DNA from: Cyrtodaria siliqua
Taxonomy: Eukaryota > Mollusca > Bivalvia > Adapedonta > Hiatellidae
Assembly (NCBI GenBank): GCA_037043455.1
Contig: JAWPHD010004500.1
Location: 1 to 64,000, forward strand
Length of the DNA stretch: 64,000 nt
Direction of reading: 5' to 3'
This document shows positions 11,914 to 24,193 of the stretch, in pieces (within the stretch, counting starts at the first letter, position 1; every line of letters starts with the position of its first letter). The notes under the pieces are model-generated. The model had not been told where the DNA came from, made no database searches, and saw only the letters and a list, made by a program, of their open reading frames with translations. Position numbers and translations under genes: made by a program.

Positions 11914-12650
11914 AGTTCGAAATAATAAAATCGTTAGATATAGTGTTTAATCTTTCATCATGTTCATAGGCAAATTAAAAACACCATCTTATGTGCAAAA
12001 ATATGGAAAAATGACAGTGTAATTGAATTTGTAGTGCATTTGACCTTTTGAACCCCCTGATAGCTCCTGGGTGTGGGTGGAGCCATCATCCTTATGTTTC
12101 ATTTGAGCCGGACAGACGTCCGAGTTCGAAATAGTAAAGTCGTTTGATTTCATAGACGATTACATACACCAAGTTATGTGCAAAAATATGGAAAATGACA
12201 GTGTAATTGAATTTTTAGTGTATTTAACCTTTTGTCCCCATGAGGGCCCCTGGGTGTCGAGCCATCATCATAATGTTTCATTTGAGACATAATTACAAAA
12301 CAAAATAAAAAAATACACCCGACCGCTGCACCCACCCTGGGGCCCCCGGGCAGACGTCCGAGTTCTAAATAATAAAATCGTTTGATATGTTGTTTATCTT
12401 TCATAGACAAAATATATACATCAAGTTATGTGCAAAAATATGGAAAAATTACAGTGTAATTGAATTTTTAGTGTATTTGATATTGACCCACTGAGTGGCC
12501 AAAGGGCTCGGAGCCAAAAATAATGTTGCTCTTGCACGCGATCATCATATGGTGAAGTCATACCCTAAGTTTGGTTGAATTCCGTTCTGTGGTTTAGGAG
12601 GAGATGGCTAACGGACGGACTGACAGACGGACAAACGGAGACGATTTTAA
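11914..12650 (+). repeat. About 210-240-bp tandem repeat, three diverged units
   Basis: Units begin with AGTTCGAAATAATAAAATCG or close variants at about 11914, 12123 and 12361. All share TTATGTGCAAAAATATGGAA and GTGTAATTGAATTT. The array runs into a short GGACGGAC-type microsatellite at 12613-12640. No coding signal; the open frames across 12174-12877 vary with the repeat and are discounted. Confidence 0.65.
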
Positions 12651-13565
12651 TATACCCTGTACACTTATTTTGCACAAATGCGCCGATGTTATGGATGTTT
12701 TGTGGAACAAATATGGTGTGCCATTTAAAATGTTTATATTTCTGTATGAATTATATTATGCACCATTTATATTACGTGCTGAGACAAGGATCTAACCGCC
12801 ACAACCTTAGTCAAATTTTCAGTCATAATTTATGCTACACCTTTTTTTTCAAACCGGAATTTCAACAACAACAGTAAAAAACAAAAACACAAAAAAAAAT
12901 CAAAATTCATAAAAAGTGCAGGGATGATAATTTTACATTTTTTCCAATAAATAAATAGTATTTGGTTATTTAGTAAATATGGTTATTTAGTTAATATGTT
13001 TTGAAATAATTAAGCGGTTAGAAACCAACGAAAATTCAAAACATGTAGATGCAAAGACGAACAGGAAATGTTCATGCACAGAACGCACATATATATAAAT
13101 ACGCATTTTAACTAAACACATACATTGGCATCTATAAACATTTTTGAAATACAAATGTGAGAACATCACAAACACAAAAATGTTCACAATGTTGACATTG
13201 TTGACAATAGGGATACCGCAGTGGGAAACATCGCTTAGGTTGGGTGAGTAACCGTGTCACAATCGTCTCGTTAAAAGCTGAATTGTTATGAAGCTGCCGA
13301 AACTGAGCAAGTAATTACAGATGAATACGTTATCTGCAACTAGCCATTGCCATATCCAATATTATACATATACATCTTAAAAGTTGGCTTTACTTGCACG
13401 TTATCTCTGTTAATTCATACAACAGTCTGTGTTGTTGTTGTTGTTGCATGTATATGTTTTCGTACCCTTTACATGAACTGTCATCATAACGGATGCATAA
13501 ATTACCATGCCATGTGCAAATTAACACATTGTTGAAACATTGAACAGTATTTAATACTATCTTAC
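12650..13565. other. No supported gene
   Basis: AT-rich sequence with scattered short open frames and no splice-site-bounded coding segment. It would contain downstream exons of the signal-peptide exon at 13566-13626 if that gene were real, but I could not identify one. Confidence 0.35.
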
Positions 13566-13626
13566 CTAGAAGTAGCACACTAAAGGCAAGAACAAATCCC
13601 ACTACGCGAAACACAGTCCTTCCCAT
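13566..13626 (-). CDS. Possible signal-peptide first exon
   Basis: An ATG at 13624-13626 opens 20 codons. They encode two basic residues followed by a hydrophobic core (VVGFVLAFSVLLL), then a consensus donor CTAG|GTAAGA in phase 1. This is the typical layout of a first coding exon for a secreted or membrane protein. No partner exon could be recognised downstream on the minus strand, so it may be an orphan or chance. The product is unknown. Confidence 0.25.
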
Positions 13627-13629
13627 AAT

Positions 13630-13970
13630 ACTGAGTTTTATGTTTTAACGTGTATGAATAAAACGAATTAAACAAAAACAACCATTGCTGTTTTGATCGT
13701 TTTATTTATACCTTCATGAGAATACACCACGACTGCTATTTCATTAGTTCTTTACAAATTCGGAAACGCATCGTTGACCACGATCTTTAGACCGTGAGCC
13801 ATACACTTTTTTGTTACCATCTCTAGGGACAAATTCTTATTAGTACCATGTTATTGAGTACCTTGTAGAGAAACAAAAAGTCCTTGATAGCAGTGTGAAC
13901 AGGGTAGCTGATTCCTGTTATTAGAGTTACCTCCCCCTTTTAAGCAAAACTCTTGTTTCTTTAAAAAATC
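13630..13970. other. No supported gene
   Basis: Nothing recognisable beyond AT-rich sequence. It would be the promoter side of the possible exon at 13566-13626. Confidence 0.3.
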
Positions 13971-13974
13971 GTTT

Positions 13975-14950
13975 TTGTTGAAACTAGAAGAGCTACATGT
14001 CTAATATTTTGCATGTATTATACATTTAGGGTCATCTACCAAGTATTTTTAAAATGGTTACCCTAGGGTCAAATATGGCCCAGCCCCGGGGGGTAACATT
14101 TTTTCATACAGTTATATAGGAAATCTTTAAAAACAAATAATTTTCTCTAAAACTGTAAGAGCTAGAGGTCCCATAGTATGCATGAATCATAGGCTTATGG
14201 TCCACTAGCAAGTTTGTTAAAATGTTGACTCTGGGGTCATATCTGGCTCCGCCCCAGGGGTCTTATATTTACATAGAGTCATATAGAAACATCTTTAAAA
14301 TCTCTTCTTTAAAAAAAACAAGAGCCAGAGGTCTACTATTTTGCATATTGTACAAGCTTATGGTTCTCTACCACTTTTGTTAAAAACGTGACTCTGTGTC
14401 CAACTAAGGCCCGGTTCTGGGGTTAAAGTTTTACAAAGAGTTATATAGGAAAGTCCATAAAAATATTCTTTTTCTGATACTAGAAGAGCCAGAGGTCTAA
14501 TACGATGCATGTAGCATAAGAATATCGATCTCTGTCAATTTATTTTGTTAAAATGGTGATCTTATGGTCAAATTTCGCCCGGTCCCGGGGGTCACATATT
14601 TACATAGAGTTATGTAGGAACGTCTTTAAACATCTTCTCTGAAATTACAAGAGCTAGAGGTTTAATAAGCTACATATAGCTTAATATTATTGTCCTGTAC
14701 CAAATAATTTAAATGGTGTCCCTTGAATCAAGCCTGGAATCAAATTTGGCCCTGTCAACATTGAATTATATAGGAAAACATATTCAAACATCTTCTCTGA
14801 TACTTCAAAAGCTAAATAATAGTTCGCAGGTACCATAAGCTTATGATCCTCTACCTATTTTGTTCAAATGGCGACAATGGGGTCAAATATGGCCACTAAG
14901 GGGGTCACAGTTTTACAGATTTATATAAAGAAATTGTTGTTGTTTCTTAA
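13975..14950 (+). repeat. About 165-bp tandem repeat, six diverged units
   Basis: Each unit contains an AGAGCTAGAGGTCTAATA-like phrase, GGTCAAATATGGCC, a CCCCGGGGG-like GC patch, and AGTTATATAGGAAA. Units are strongly diverged with indels, indicating an old array. No coding potential. Confidence 0.7.
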
Positions 14951-16004
14951 AACATGAGAGCACTTTGAGACAAGGCGAGTGGGTCTCTTGTTTATGGCTT
15001 GAAGTTGTACACTTTTCATAAAATAACTTCAAAAGTTTTAAGCGAATTGAAACATATAGAGAATGTGACTTTTGATCAGGTATTCCATTTTGAAGACTTA
15101 ACCATGTTTACAAATCGCATATTGAATAAATCCACGAACTAAAATCACAAAGTAGACCACTGCATTTTCGACAAATTGCAAAAAAAAGGAAAGGAAAAGA
15201 AAAGGCATTTTACGGTTTAACTGTTGATTTTTAGGTGTTTGTTATACAAATTTTAAAATAACCCGCCAAATTACGACAAAATTAAACTACAAAAACAGTT
15301 TACAAAACTCGATCCAGGTGTTCATCTCATACAATAATGCATATGTGTCGCTTAAAAGTATATGTTTATTCATGTTTTTTTTGTAATATCCGTAAGTGAA
15401 TAAGTGTAAAATAAATTATCTTTTTTTTTTTGTCTGGCTGGTTAAAGTTTTTTTATATTGTACCTATAGAGTTTTGATTCTCAAACAGTGTAAGTTATGT
15501 ATATACCTCGTGGTCAGTAGGTTTAGAAACGATGTACATATGTTGTAAAATGCGGCTGTTGTTGGCGGGATAGCTACTTTAACTGCAGTAGCACCTGTAT
15601 GTCGGATATAGCTTTTAGAGTAAACACCAGTAAACTAACCGTGATCACTAAATGTAATCTATCTCGATGCACTGGGTACCGATTCTTATCTGGAAGCGTT
15701 TAACTTTATTTGATATCTTATAATATTATGTATGTTATATAGTCATATTATTTTAATCAGATAATATGTACTGAGTATTCTTAATTGTCCTGTTTTATCC
15801 CAAGGCATTAATTGCCAAGTTTATCAAAGCAGCAATGAGCTTGGCATATATAAGGCTTGCAGGCATATTGCAACTCGACATACATGAACTTGATGCTAAC
15901 TTGCTAGATAAGAGAGACCGTTGTGAACCCAGCTTCTTGGATATAACCTTTATGACGGATTAACATTTTAGTTGTATGTATTTTAATGCAGTCATCCAGC
16001 TTGA
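14951..16004. other. Dispersed-repeat sequence without a gene
   Basis: 15465-15590 matches 60360-60480 in the same orientation, sharing the phrase GGCTGTTGTTGGCGGGA/GACTGTTGTTGGCGGGA. This marks a dispersed repeat. The rest shows no coding or RNA signal. Confidence 0.4.
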
Positions 16005-16250
16005 GCGCATACAGCCTGTTGAAGCAGTGGATAGTACGGGGGACTTTAAATTCAGAGGACCCTGGTTCAAGCCTCATCGGAGCCAGTGAATTTTGTCGGT
16101 GTGTTCTTGGGCAAGACACTTTTATTTACTCTCGTCCGTCGGATAGGGACGTAAACCAGGCGATCCGGTGTATCGCTTGTTTTCTCCCCTCCCATCATGT
16201 TTAAGAAATATAGGTGTCTAAGGGCAGTTTCCTAAATGCCTATATATCCC
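16005..16250 (+). mobile_element. tRNA-derived SINE, plus orientation
   Basis: The head is tRNA-Lys-like: anticodon region GGACTTTAAATTC and B box GGTTCAAGCC at about 16060-16075. Next comes TTCTTGGGCAAGACACTT, a motif common to many metazoan SINE cores, then GGGACGTAAACCAGGCGATC. The core matches the minus-strand SINE at 1590-1845, but the two heads derive from different tRNAs. Exact ends and target duplications were not resolved. Confidence 0.6.
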
Positions 16251-16673
16251 CCACCAACCCCAACAACACACACACGCTCCCTGTCTCTCTTCATTGGCAA
16301 TACACCTTCTTTTTAGGTAATAATCATTCCACTTGCATGTGTATGCGCAAAAGTAGGGTTGATGCTTACTATCCTAGGCTAATTTCATACTCTAAATCAA
16401 GTACGGAGAACATCACAACCTATGTTTAGATACATATCCTAAGCAGGTTATATTGTAACAACTGCACCAGTACTAACAAATAGTTGCTATGGTAAGTAGT
16501 TAGTACAGTGATCTGGATATCACCCTAAATATATTTCTTCGTCGACGCCGTGTGGTTCCCGGGCAAGCATATGACCACTGCATATCCAGGCATAGGGGTA
16601 AAATTTCCCCGAATTCATGTTAATTTTGTCGTTTTTGTTCTTTTTTTTCATCATGAAACCTGTATTGTTTCAG

Positions 16674-17441
16674 GTGCCATTTCAATGGTGGCAGTGATCG
16701 TGGCTCCAGCGAAATATGGAGTGTTTACTAGAAAATTTGCAGCAACTCTGCAGTTCTGCAGGTAAGAAGGTTCTAGGCACATTCTGCAATTTTTTATCTA
16801 GATGTTAATGAAGAGTGAGCCAGGTCGAATGTTCATTCCTGTTGGCGCCATATAACATGTTTGTGTTGGTGCGCCGTAAAACCCCAATTCAATTCAATTC
16901 ATCTTCGTCGATTCTTTTTACAGTAACACAAAAATGGTTCGTGCTAATGCATATTCTACTATTTTACATTTCATATGCAGAATTCTTCATTGTGTTATAT
17001 ATGGGTGGGGTATTTCAGGTGTATATGCATCAATTGTAATTAAAAAGTATTAAAATAGACAACTTTTAAGATTTTGCGTTGCAATATGCAATGTTTAATT
17101 CATGTATTTATGTGTAATACATAATCCAAATGTGTAATCATAATAAGTATTGCCATGACGCATACACCTAAAAAAGACTTTTGTTAATAAAAACACGTTA
17201 AACCGCACATTTCCTTTATCTAGAATCCTTTGGACTATGTGTCGTCTGTGCAATATATGTATATATCAGAACATGTCAATACTATTTATGTTGCAGTTAC
17301 TTTGAGAAAGGCTTATACTTCCAGTTTGGCATGTGTCTCAGCTTATCAGGCTTACTGAACACATATGTGCAATGCCATGAACATTGCTTAGTACTTAATC
17401 CCATCAATATATCATATCACAATCCCTTATTCATATTATAA
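16674..17441 (+). CDS. Two orphan exons of a possible membrane protein
   Basis: Exon 1 (16674-16761, 88 bp) sits between TGTTTCAG and CAG|GTAAGA and enters in phase 1. It encodes a hydrophobic stretch (AISMVAVIVAPAKYGVF). The second segment starts at 17297 after TTGCAG, joins in phase 2, and runs open through YFEKGLYFQFGMCLSL to a TAA at 17439-17441. Matching phases and hydrophobic content suggest a multi-pass membrane protein with its 5' exons missing. I do not recognise the family. A SINE tail fragment lies in the intron. This could be a decayed duplicate of a real gene. Confidence 0.25.
16830..16900 (+). mobile_element. 5'-truncated SINE tail
   Basis: TTGGCGCCATATAACATG, then TTGGTGCGCC, and an AATTCAATTCAATTC tail. 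The same tail occurs inverted at 55423-55486, and a diverged version is at 49190-49245. Confidence 0.55.
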
Positions 17442-17931
17442 TATTATTTAAATCATGTAGAAAGTTTGTAAATTACTGATTCTTACAAGTTTACACATAT
17501 ATTGTAAAAAATATTAACTAAAATAAATGCATAAACATGTGTCAATAGTGGGTGGGGTAAATTGACTTCTAATTTGAAGCAAAATAGAGATTTTAAACTC
17601 AATTCAGTGCTAAAAAAAGAGCTTATTTACGTTTTATGTAACTCAATGAATTGTAAACTTAAGTGCATCTTTAAAAAGTACATCAATAATTATTCACACA
17701 AACATGACATTCAAAAATGAGCATAAAAACTTATATGAAAGCACTACAATGATAACCTATTAATGTTCGATTTTTTTTTATATAAGCTACCTGTTCCAGA
17801 TTGCTATCATGGAAAAATGTAATCTATATACATTGCTCTTTCAAAAAGTAATGGTAGAATTTGTCCCTTGAGTTGGTAACAATATCGAAAATGTTGGGTC
17901 CTGGCTCAAGGCCTACTTGTATTCTTACTGC
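17442..17931. other. No supported gene
   Basis: AT-rich spacer between the orphan exons and the start of repeat copy B. No feature recognised. Confidence 0.35.
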
Positions 17932-19662
17932 GCTGTTAAAGACGCAAGTGAAAAGTTGTGGTAAAAAACCACATTTTTTTAAGTTTTATTTTAAAATATT
18001 ACGAATAAGGATAATGCGTGATGTGGTATTGTTGAACATACGTGCAGTCGTTTGTTTACAATATTTTTTTATTGTTTATGTGCATGGACTGATAAAGATT
18101 ATCTGTTAATTTTAAATTTCTTTAGACAATTATTAGTGTATTTAGTACCCACGCTGCCGACAAAAGCAGTGGATCATATACCGTTATGTTTGTTCTTTCG
18201 TTCGTACGTCCTATCTGAACGTTGTGTGCCTAACGACTCCTATGTTATGGTCCTTTGTTCTTAAATTCTATCATTAAGGAAAGAATGTCGCGTCAATACT
18301 ACCGGTCTAATGACCCAATTCCCTCTAAATACTACATTAAAGTACCCCGAGTGTCTTACTCCCATAGACATTCATCATAGATGTTCATAGGCTAATGTAT
18401 AATCAAGCAGTTTGTAAATAGTATATTGTAACGATTGAGTTATAGCCCTCTCATTATATCTACAGTTTTTCATTCATTGACTGTTCTAAAAAACTTACAG
18501 AAGCAATGATTTCTTATCACGACATTGTTCAAGCAAAACAATCGAGTTCTCGAGTTGATATGGGATATGGAACTTTGTTTTAAATATTCATCATAACCCC
18601 TTCCCACCAATAAATAAAACAACAACAAAACACACACAAAACAACAACAACAAAAAAAACGTGTGTACCATTTATTTATATCACTACCTCGCATTAGAGC
18701 GGAAACATCGATGTACGATAGAAACGTTTCTAGTTAACAAAATCACTATGTATGGCTTTATTTTGCAACAAACCTCAGTCTTTGTTATCCTAATAAAACA
18801 GGATAGTGTAAAAATATATGTTTATGTTTTCTAGTGCTTTTCTGTCTACTTGATGAGTTAACTTTTTCATGATCATGCCAAAAAGAGTATCGAAAAGTCC
18901 GTATGCTTCGGGAGAGGGACAACATCAATGCAAGACAGAGTGGATCTAAAGATAATGGTTTTAACGGCACTTTAGCACTTTTGACCAGGTTACATTGGTC
19001 CCGTGGCATTACTGGGAACATTGGACATAAAATCTGCATTTAAACGGTTGCAAATCTATTCCATAACTTTTGAGTCGTTGCGTTTCAGAGTTGGAGGGAA
19101 TTTTGTTCTATTTCTTGCCCACTTGTTATAAAATCTGCAACCTTTTTGCTCAGATAACGGAGGATTACAGAAAATATTTGGATAAATTGTTATTTGGAGG
19201 TAAGAAGGAAACATGCTCCTGTCTTACGTTAACATTTAGTGAATTATGCACAGAACTTGGCATAAAATATGTTATAGTCGAAATCAATATCATAGTGAGC
19301 AAATTTGCTTTTTATATTGTACTTTAATTTCTGTATGTGCTTTACCTTCAAAGGGATAAATTACAGGGTCAAACATGTTTTTGTTTAGGTAAATTTGCAA
19401 GGTGTTTTTCATTTTAGCAATTTATTTCAGTGAACAGTTTTGCCGAAAATACAGTCTAAGAGCCCATAATTTATGTTAGTTTACAGCGGGATTGCGTGGT
19501 ATCTCCAGAGTTTGTGAGAAAATGTTTGATCATGGTTTAGAGAAGACAACCAGGATCAGAATGTGCAAGTCGAAGACGCAATCTGCGAGTGTAGCAGTCA
19601 AATGGGATCGCAAAATTGTGGCTAAATGAACAGATTTCACAACGTTAAGGGAACATGGCTCA

Positions 19663-19667
19663 TTTCT
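19663..19667. repeat. Left 5-bp target site duplication (TTTCT)
   Basis: TTTCT precedes the left LTR and recurs at 27797-27801 after the right LTR. The paralogous copy C (around 55262-55280) reads CTCATTTTTAAACACTTTATT with no insertion, which fixes the junction. Confidence 0.85.
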
Positions 19668-21131
19668 TGTCGCAAGTGGTTGGGGCTAACTCAGGAAAGA
19701 ATCAATGACGGTGAATGAATTTACATCAGTTTAATGCAACTTTTAAAATACGTTAAATATATATACAATTATCAAAAAAATCAAGCGAATACACAGATGA
19801 AATATGAAAAGACTGTTCTCATGAACGTTTAAGACGTTCTTAGTATTATCACAAATACTGAATGTGTCGACTGACTATATACGACACTAAAGTGTTGTTA
19901 AAGTTATAACAATGTTGATGTGCACAAGAATTATGGTCTAGCGCGATGAAGGTGATGCGCGAGAGCTTATGAAGATGATGATGCGCAAATCCAATGGGTG
20001 ATTTTCATCAAATGCCTTCTATAGGGGTTGATGACGCGATAGATATGGTTATTAACCTCCACCGAGGTTGTGAATGACGTTCCTCCAGTGAGGACTGATA
20101 ACGGGCCCACCTAGTGTCCCGGGGGTTGTCGATCCTAGAATCTGGCCATGCTGCACAGGTACGGGGACCGTCTCCACCGCTCGTAACGTTATACGTGGAA
20201 GCTTAGCTCCACTACGGAAGGCTTATTTCCACACCGGGAGGCTTATCTGCACCAGACGGTTTATCTGCACCGGACGGGTTATCTGCACCGAACGGGTTAG
20301 GCTGTAATAATACATACGTTTTAGATATCGGTTCATAAACACACCAATCTTATATAATTAGCATTACACCAACAAATCATTATCTAATAAATATAAGCAA
20401 GCCACTCTCTAATTATGATGAGTAGCAATGAATGTATATCCTACAACGCCATTTATACGCGTCGAACATTTATACTAGTCACTCATCTCATTGTTAACTA
20501 ATGCACCTATTATACAACGTTATCAAAATATTGTTTTACAATTAATGATCAATGACAATAATTACATCTAATAAAGTGACTTCAAAATCATATGCTAGTC
20601 TCAAGTTAATGTTTGAGAAACATAAAAGCTAACCGGATGTCGTGACATCGCCAACCAAGATGGCGCAGCCCACTGTTTACAAATGTACGATAAAAGTTCA
20701 TGAAATAACTACTGACCATATATTGCCTGTGAATTTCGCCGGTACCAACCTCTGCTCAAACAAAGTAACTTTCAATCAATCCCGGCCAGGACTTGAGAAC
20801 AATGCATTTTATAACCGACGTTCCGCCCAAAACATTATTTCACACGTTCATTCCGTGACACACGTTGCTAAATCCGCAGTATTAAATTCTACACGAAAGG
20901 ACCCTTACATAATTTTGCCTTTTAGAGAGATAGACCTATACTCTTACATGCATTAGCACAAAACTAAACTTATTAAACGGCCCTTCCGGACGCCCTCTAA
21001 CGGCGCGCTTTTCCGTATATCATGGACATTGTGAATTGGTTTCAACTGAACAATGGATTAGCGTTCGACTGACAGGTGCTTACAAGAGCTGTGTACGACC
21101 AATACGCTCTACCCTTGATTATTTTGTGACA
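19668..21131 (-). repeat. Left LTR (3' LTR of the element), 1464 bp
   Basis: It begins TGTCGCAA and ends TTGTGACA, with near-perfect inverted ends. It contains an array of about 18-bp units near 20220-20300 (core TTATCTGCACCGGACG) that is absent from the right LTR. It also has about 300 bp (20117-20420) that the right LTR lacks. An incidental plus-strand open frame at 20642-20956 is antisense to the element. Confidence 0.85.
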
Positions 21132-21145
21132 ACATCTCCCCACTT
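21132..21145 (-). promoter_or_regulatory. Polypurine tract
   Basis: On the minus strand AAGTGGGGAGATGT abuts the 3' LTR. This is the expected primer site for plus-strand DNA synthesis in LTR elements. Its position on this side confirms the element's orientation. Confidence 0.7.
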
Positions 21146-21512
21146 AAAGAAAGTACTACACTTTTTAAAATTGAACAAAATATAGTTAATATTTACACGT
21201 TAATAAACTATTAATTCTTCCTAGCAAATGAGCGACAAAATTTACAAGCTGATCGCTCAATCGCCTGAATATGTTAAATCTTACTACCGAGGTATGCAAC
21301 CTTCAGCCAGTACAACGACCGTCTTCCGGAAAACATCCACTGCAGTTATAACCTAACTATAATATGTATGTTTCATATTAGTAAAATGGGACGAAAATTC
21401 AACATTACAATTTCAACACTATTCTAAAATTGTTCACTACACTGTCGTAACAGATACTGCTATTGTACAATACCCTTTAATACACTATTATACTATTGTA
21501 TTAAACCTGTCA

Positions 21513-21870
21513 TTATGTGCGGCGACATAAATAGTCTTCCCCAATATTGTCCTTGCCTCGGATCGCTTTAATTTTCACCCGGTAAGGCTGCAGAGTCAGT
21601 GCCCACCTCATTAACCTACTGTTAGTTACCTTTGCTGTGTTAAAATAAGCTAACGGTTGGTGGTCAGTCTCCAAGGCAAATTCCTTACCAAAAACATATC
21701 GGTGGAATTTACTGACACGCCACACTACTGCAAGACACTCCCTTTCGATACCATAGTAGTTACGTTCCCGGGGTAGTAGTTTCCGACTTGCGTAAGCCAC
21801 GGGGAGACTACACCCATCTTGTTCTTGCAGTAGGACTGCACCCACCCCTATATCGGAGTCATCCGTTCTG
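21513..21870 (-). pseudogene. RNase H domain of the Gmr1-like element
   Basis: This is the C-terminal part of a 215-residue frame (21513-22160). The RNase H acidic residues are visible: Asp in FILRTDDSD, Glu in IERECLAVVW, Asp in LETDHQPL, and a final Asp in KDNIGEDYL. It degrades the RNA template during reverse transcription. It is the last coding domain before the polypurine tract, whereas in ordinary Ty3/gypsy elements integrase would follow. The frame upstream is shifted relative to the RT core at about 22125-22160. The domain itself is largely intact. Confidence 0.85.
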
Positions 21871-22791
21871 AGGATAAACTCCTTGTCAAGTTCAGGTAAT
21901 TTTAGTATTGGGGTTTTGACCAGACTCCCCTTTAAAGAGACAAAAGCTCGCTCATGGCTTTCCCCCCAAGTTATACTATCGGGTTGACCTTTCTTTGTCA
22001 AGTCTGACAAAGGTGCAGCTATAGCCGAAAAGTTTGGGATGAATTTCCTGTAAAAACCCGCCAACCCTAAAAATGACCTAACTTGTTTCTTTGTCTCGGG
22101 TCTTGGTGCTTCCTGAATTGCCTTAAGCTTGTCGGGGTTGGGTTTCAATTTCGACAACATGACCCAGACGCTCTATATCTGCGTAAACTATGTGACACTT
22201 GTTAGGTTTTGCAGTCAGTTTAAACCGGCGTAGCCGTTCCAACAGATTACGTAAAGCCTTAATATGGTCTTCAAATGTTGTTGTAAACACCAGGATGTCA
22301 TCTACAAAACTGTCTGTGTTGGACAAATCCTTCAAGACTTCCCTCATCAACCTACAGAAGGTTGCTGGTGCGTTTACGAGACCGAAGGGCATGACCTTGA
22401 ACTTAAAAAGTCCTTGTGAAGTTTCGAAAGAGGTCATCTCTTTAGCTTGGTCTGAAAGTGGGACTTGTCAGTACCCTTTACTGAGGTCTAACTTGGAGAA
22501 ATAAGAATATCCCGCAAGTTTAGAGAATACCTCCTCAATATTACGCACTGGCTCTGCATCAAAGATGGTACGTTTATTGAGCTGTCTAAAATCGATGCAG
22601 AATCGAATTGACCCATCTTTTTTCTTAAGAAGTACTACTGGGGATGAAAAAAGGGCGCTTGAAGGTTCGATGACAGCCAATTTCAACATGTCTTTCACCT
22701 CCTCATCAACAATTGACCGGGAGTGAAATGGAATGAAATACCCCTTACTTTTAATTGGTTCCCCTGATGTGAGTACAATATCATGTTGCAC
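21860..22791 (-). pseudogene. Reverse transcriptase of the Gmr1-like element, broken
   Basis: The N-terminal part (22791-22468) carries SPVVLLKKKDGSIRFCIDFR and YFSKLDLSKGY. A TGA at 22468-22470 interrupts it there. The catalytic part (22437-22123) carries MPFGLVNAPATF and the FVDD active-site box. A third frame (from 22160) carries the thumb and connection (SFLGLAGFYRKFIP). The family copies the element RNA into DNA using the tRNA primer. At least one stop and one frameshift make this copy non-functional. It directly follows the integrase C-terminus, with an acidic spacer at 22993-22781. Confidence 0.85.
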
Positions 22792-22986
22792 TCCATTTTT
22801 CGGTCAAGACATCATTGAACTCCGAGAGTAAACTACCTATCTCTCGTTGCTGCTCTACACTAGGCATGCCCGATATGTCTACATCGGCTGCTGTCTGCTT
22901 ACCTACACTAGTTTGAAAATACATGAGACTAGTGTCCTCACTACTGCTTTCCTCACTATCCTCAATAACTGCAACATTAACTACAT

Positions 22987-24193
22987 TTAACACCTTTGTT
23001 GCACTTTATCGGTTCTAATGATATACTCTTTCAGCATATTCGCATGAAAGGTCTTTAACTTTCCGTTTATCTCGATACGATAATCTATAGGGTTCACTAT
23101 CTCTCTAACGTAAAACGGACCTTTCCATTGTAATAACAGCTTGTTATTGTCGGTCGGGAGTAACAGTAACTCCTGGTCATCTATCTTAAATTTCCTAGCT
23201 CTAGCTTTCTGGCCATAGTACCGTTTGTACTTGGTACTTGCCTTAACTAACTGACTTTGAGCTATCTTACAAGTCTCCTCTAGTTTCACCTTCAGATCTA
23301 AAACATACTGATATGTAGTCTTAACATCATCGCTATCTACTTTACCTGCCCACATCTCTCTAAGAATCCTAATGGGACCTCTAACTGATCTACCGTAGAA
23401 TAACTCAAACGGAGAAAATCCTAAACTCTCTTGTGGAACCTCTCTAAATTCAAACAGCAAAGCATTGAGATACTTGTCCCAATCTTAGGGTCTCTCTGTA
23501 CACATACGCCGTAACATTTGCTTTAACGTCCAGTTAAATTGTTCGACTAACCCGTTACACATAGGGTGATACGGTGTTGTCGTGATTTGACGCAAAAACA
23601 ATAACCTGCTAACTTCAGCCATAAGTTCTGACGTAAACTGTGACCCACAATCAGTCAGCATTACCTCTGGTACACCTAGCCTACTCAACATATCAACTAA
23701 TGCCTCAGCTACTCTCTCAGTTTCAACTGAGGACAATGCTACTGCCTCCGGATACCTAGTTGCATAGTCTACCATGGTTAAAATGTACCTATTTTTCCTA
23801 TCCAAACCTGAACAAATTGGTACAACTATGTCTACGGCTATCCGCTTAAATGGTGTATCTGTCAGTGGCCTCCGGCCCAAAATACTTTGGTCACTCGACC
23901 TTTTGGAACAGTCCTTTGGCATACATCGCAGGACCTACAATACCTAGTTACATCTAAACTAACGCCTGGCCAATAAAATTCTGCCAATACTCTGACGTTT
24001 TCTTTAAGCCTAAATGACCTCTCATAATCGACTCATGAGCTACCTTAAGCACTGTCGTTCTATACTGGGTAGGTACCACTAATTGGTGAAACTGTCTACC
24101 ACCAATATCTTCAAATTCTCTGTACAACAAACTATTCTTATGTACAAACTTAAAACTACCGGACCCTTTACACTTCTTCACTACACCATCCTT
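22987..24193 (-). pseudogene. Integrase of the Gmr1-like element, upstream of RT
   Basis: The zinc-binding N-terminus begins in the same frame as protease (HESIMRGHLGLKKTSEYW, His at about 24037). The frame is lost near 24000, and the Cys pair lies in another frame around 23930-23960. The core frame (23922-23485) has the DDE triad: Asp in AVDIV, Asp in LTDCGSQF, and Glu in LVEQFN, with 35 residues between the last two. An in-frame TAA at 23485-23487 precedes the C-terminal part (to 22987), which includes FSPFELFYGRSVRGP and a WKGPFYV motif. Integrase inserts the DNA copy. In standard gypsy pol it is last; here it precedes RT. Confidence 0.88.

Noticed and set aside
12575..12877. 100-residue plus-strand frame
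   Set aside because: It begins in the tandem repeat and microsatellite; a second frame is equally open across the same stretch.
20642..20956. 104-residue plus-strand protein gene
   Set aside because: It lies within an LTR, is antisense to the element, is truncated in the other LTR and has no domain.
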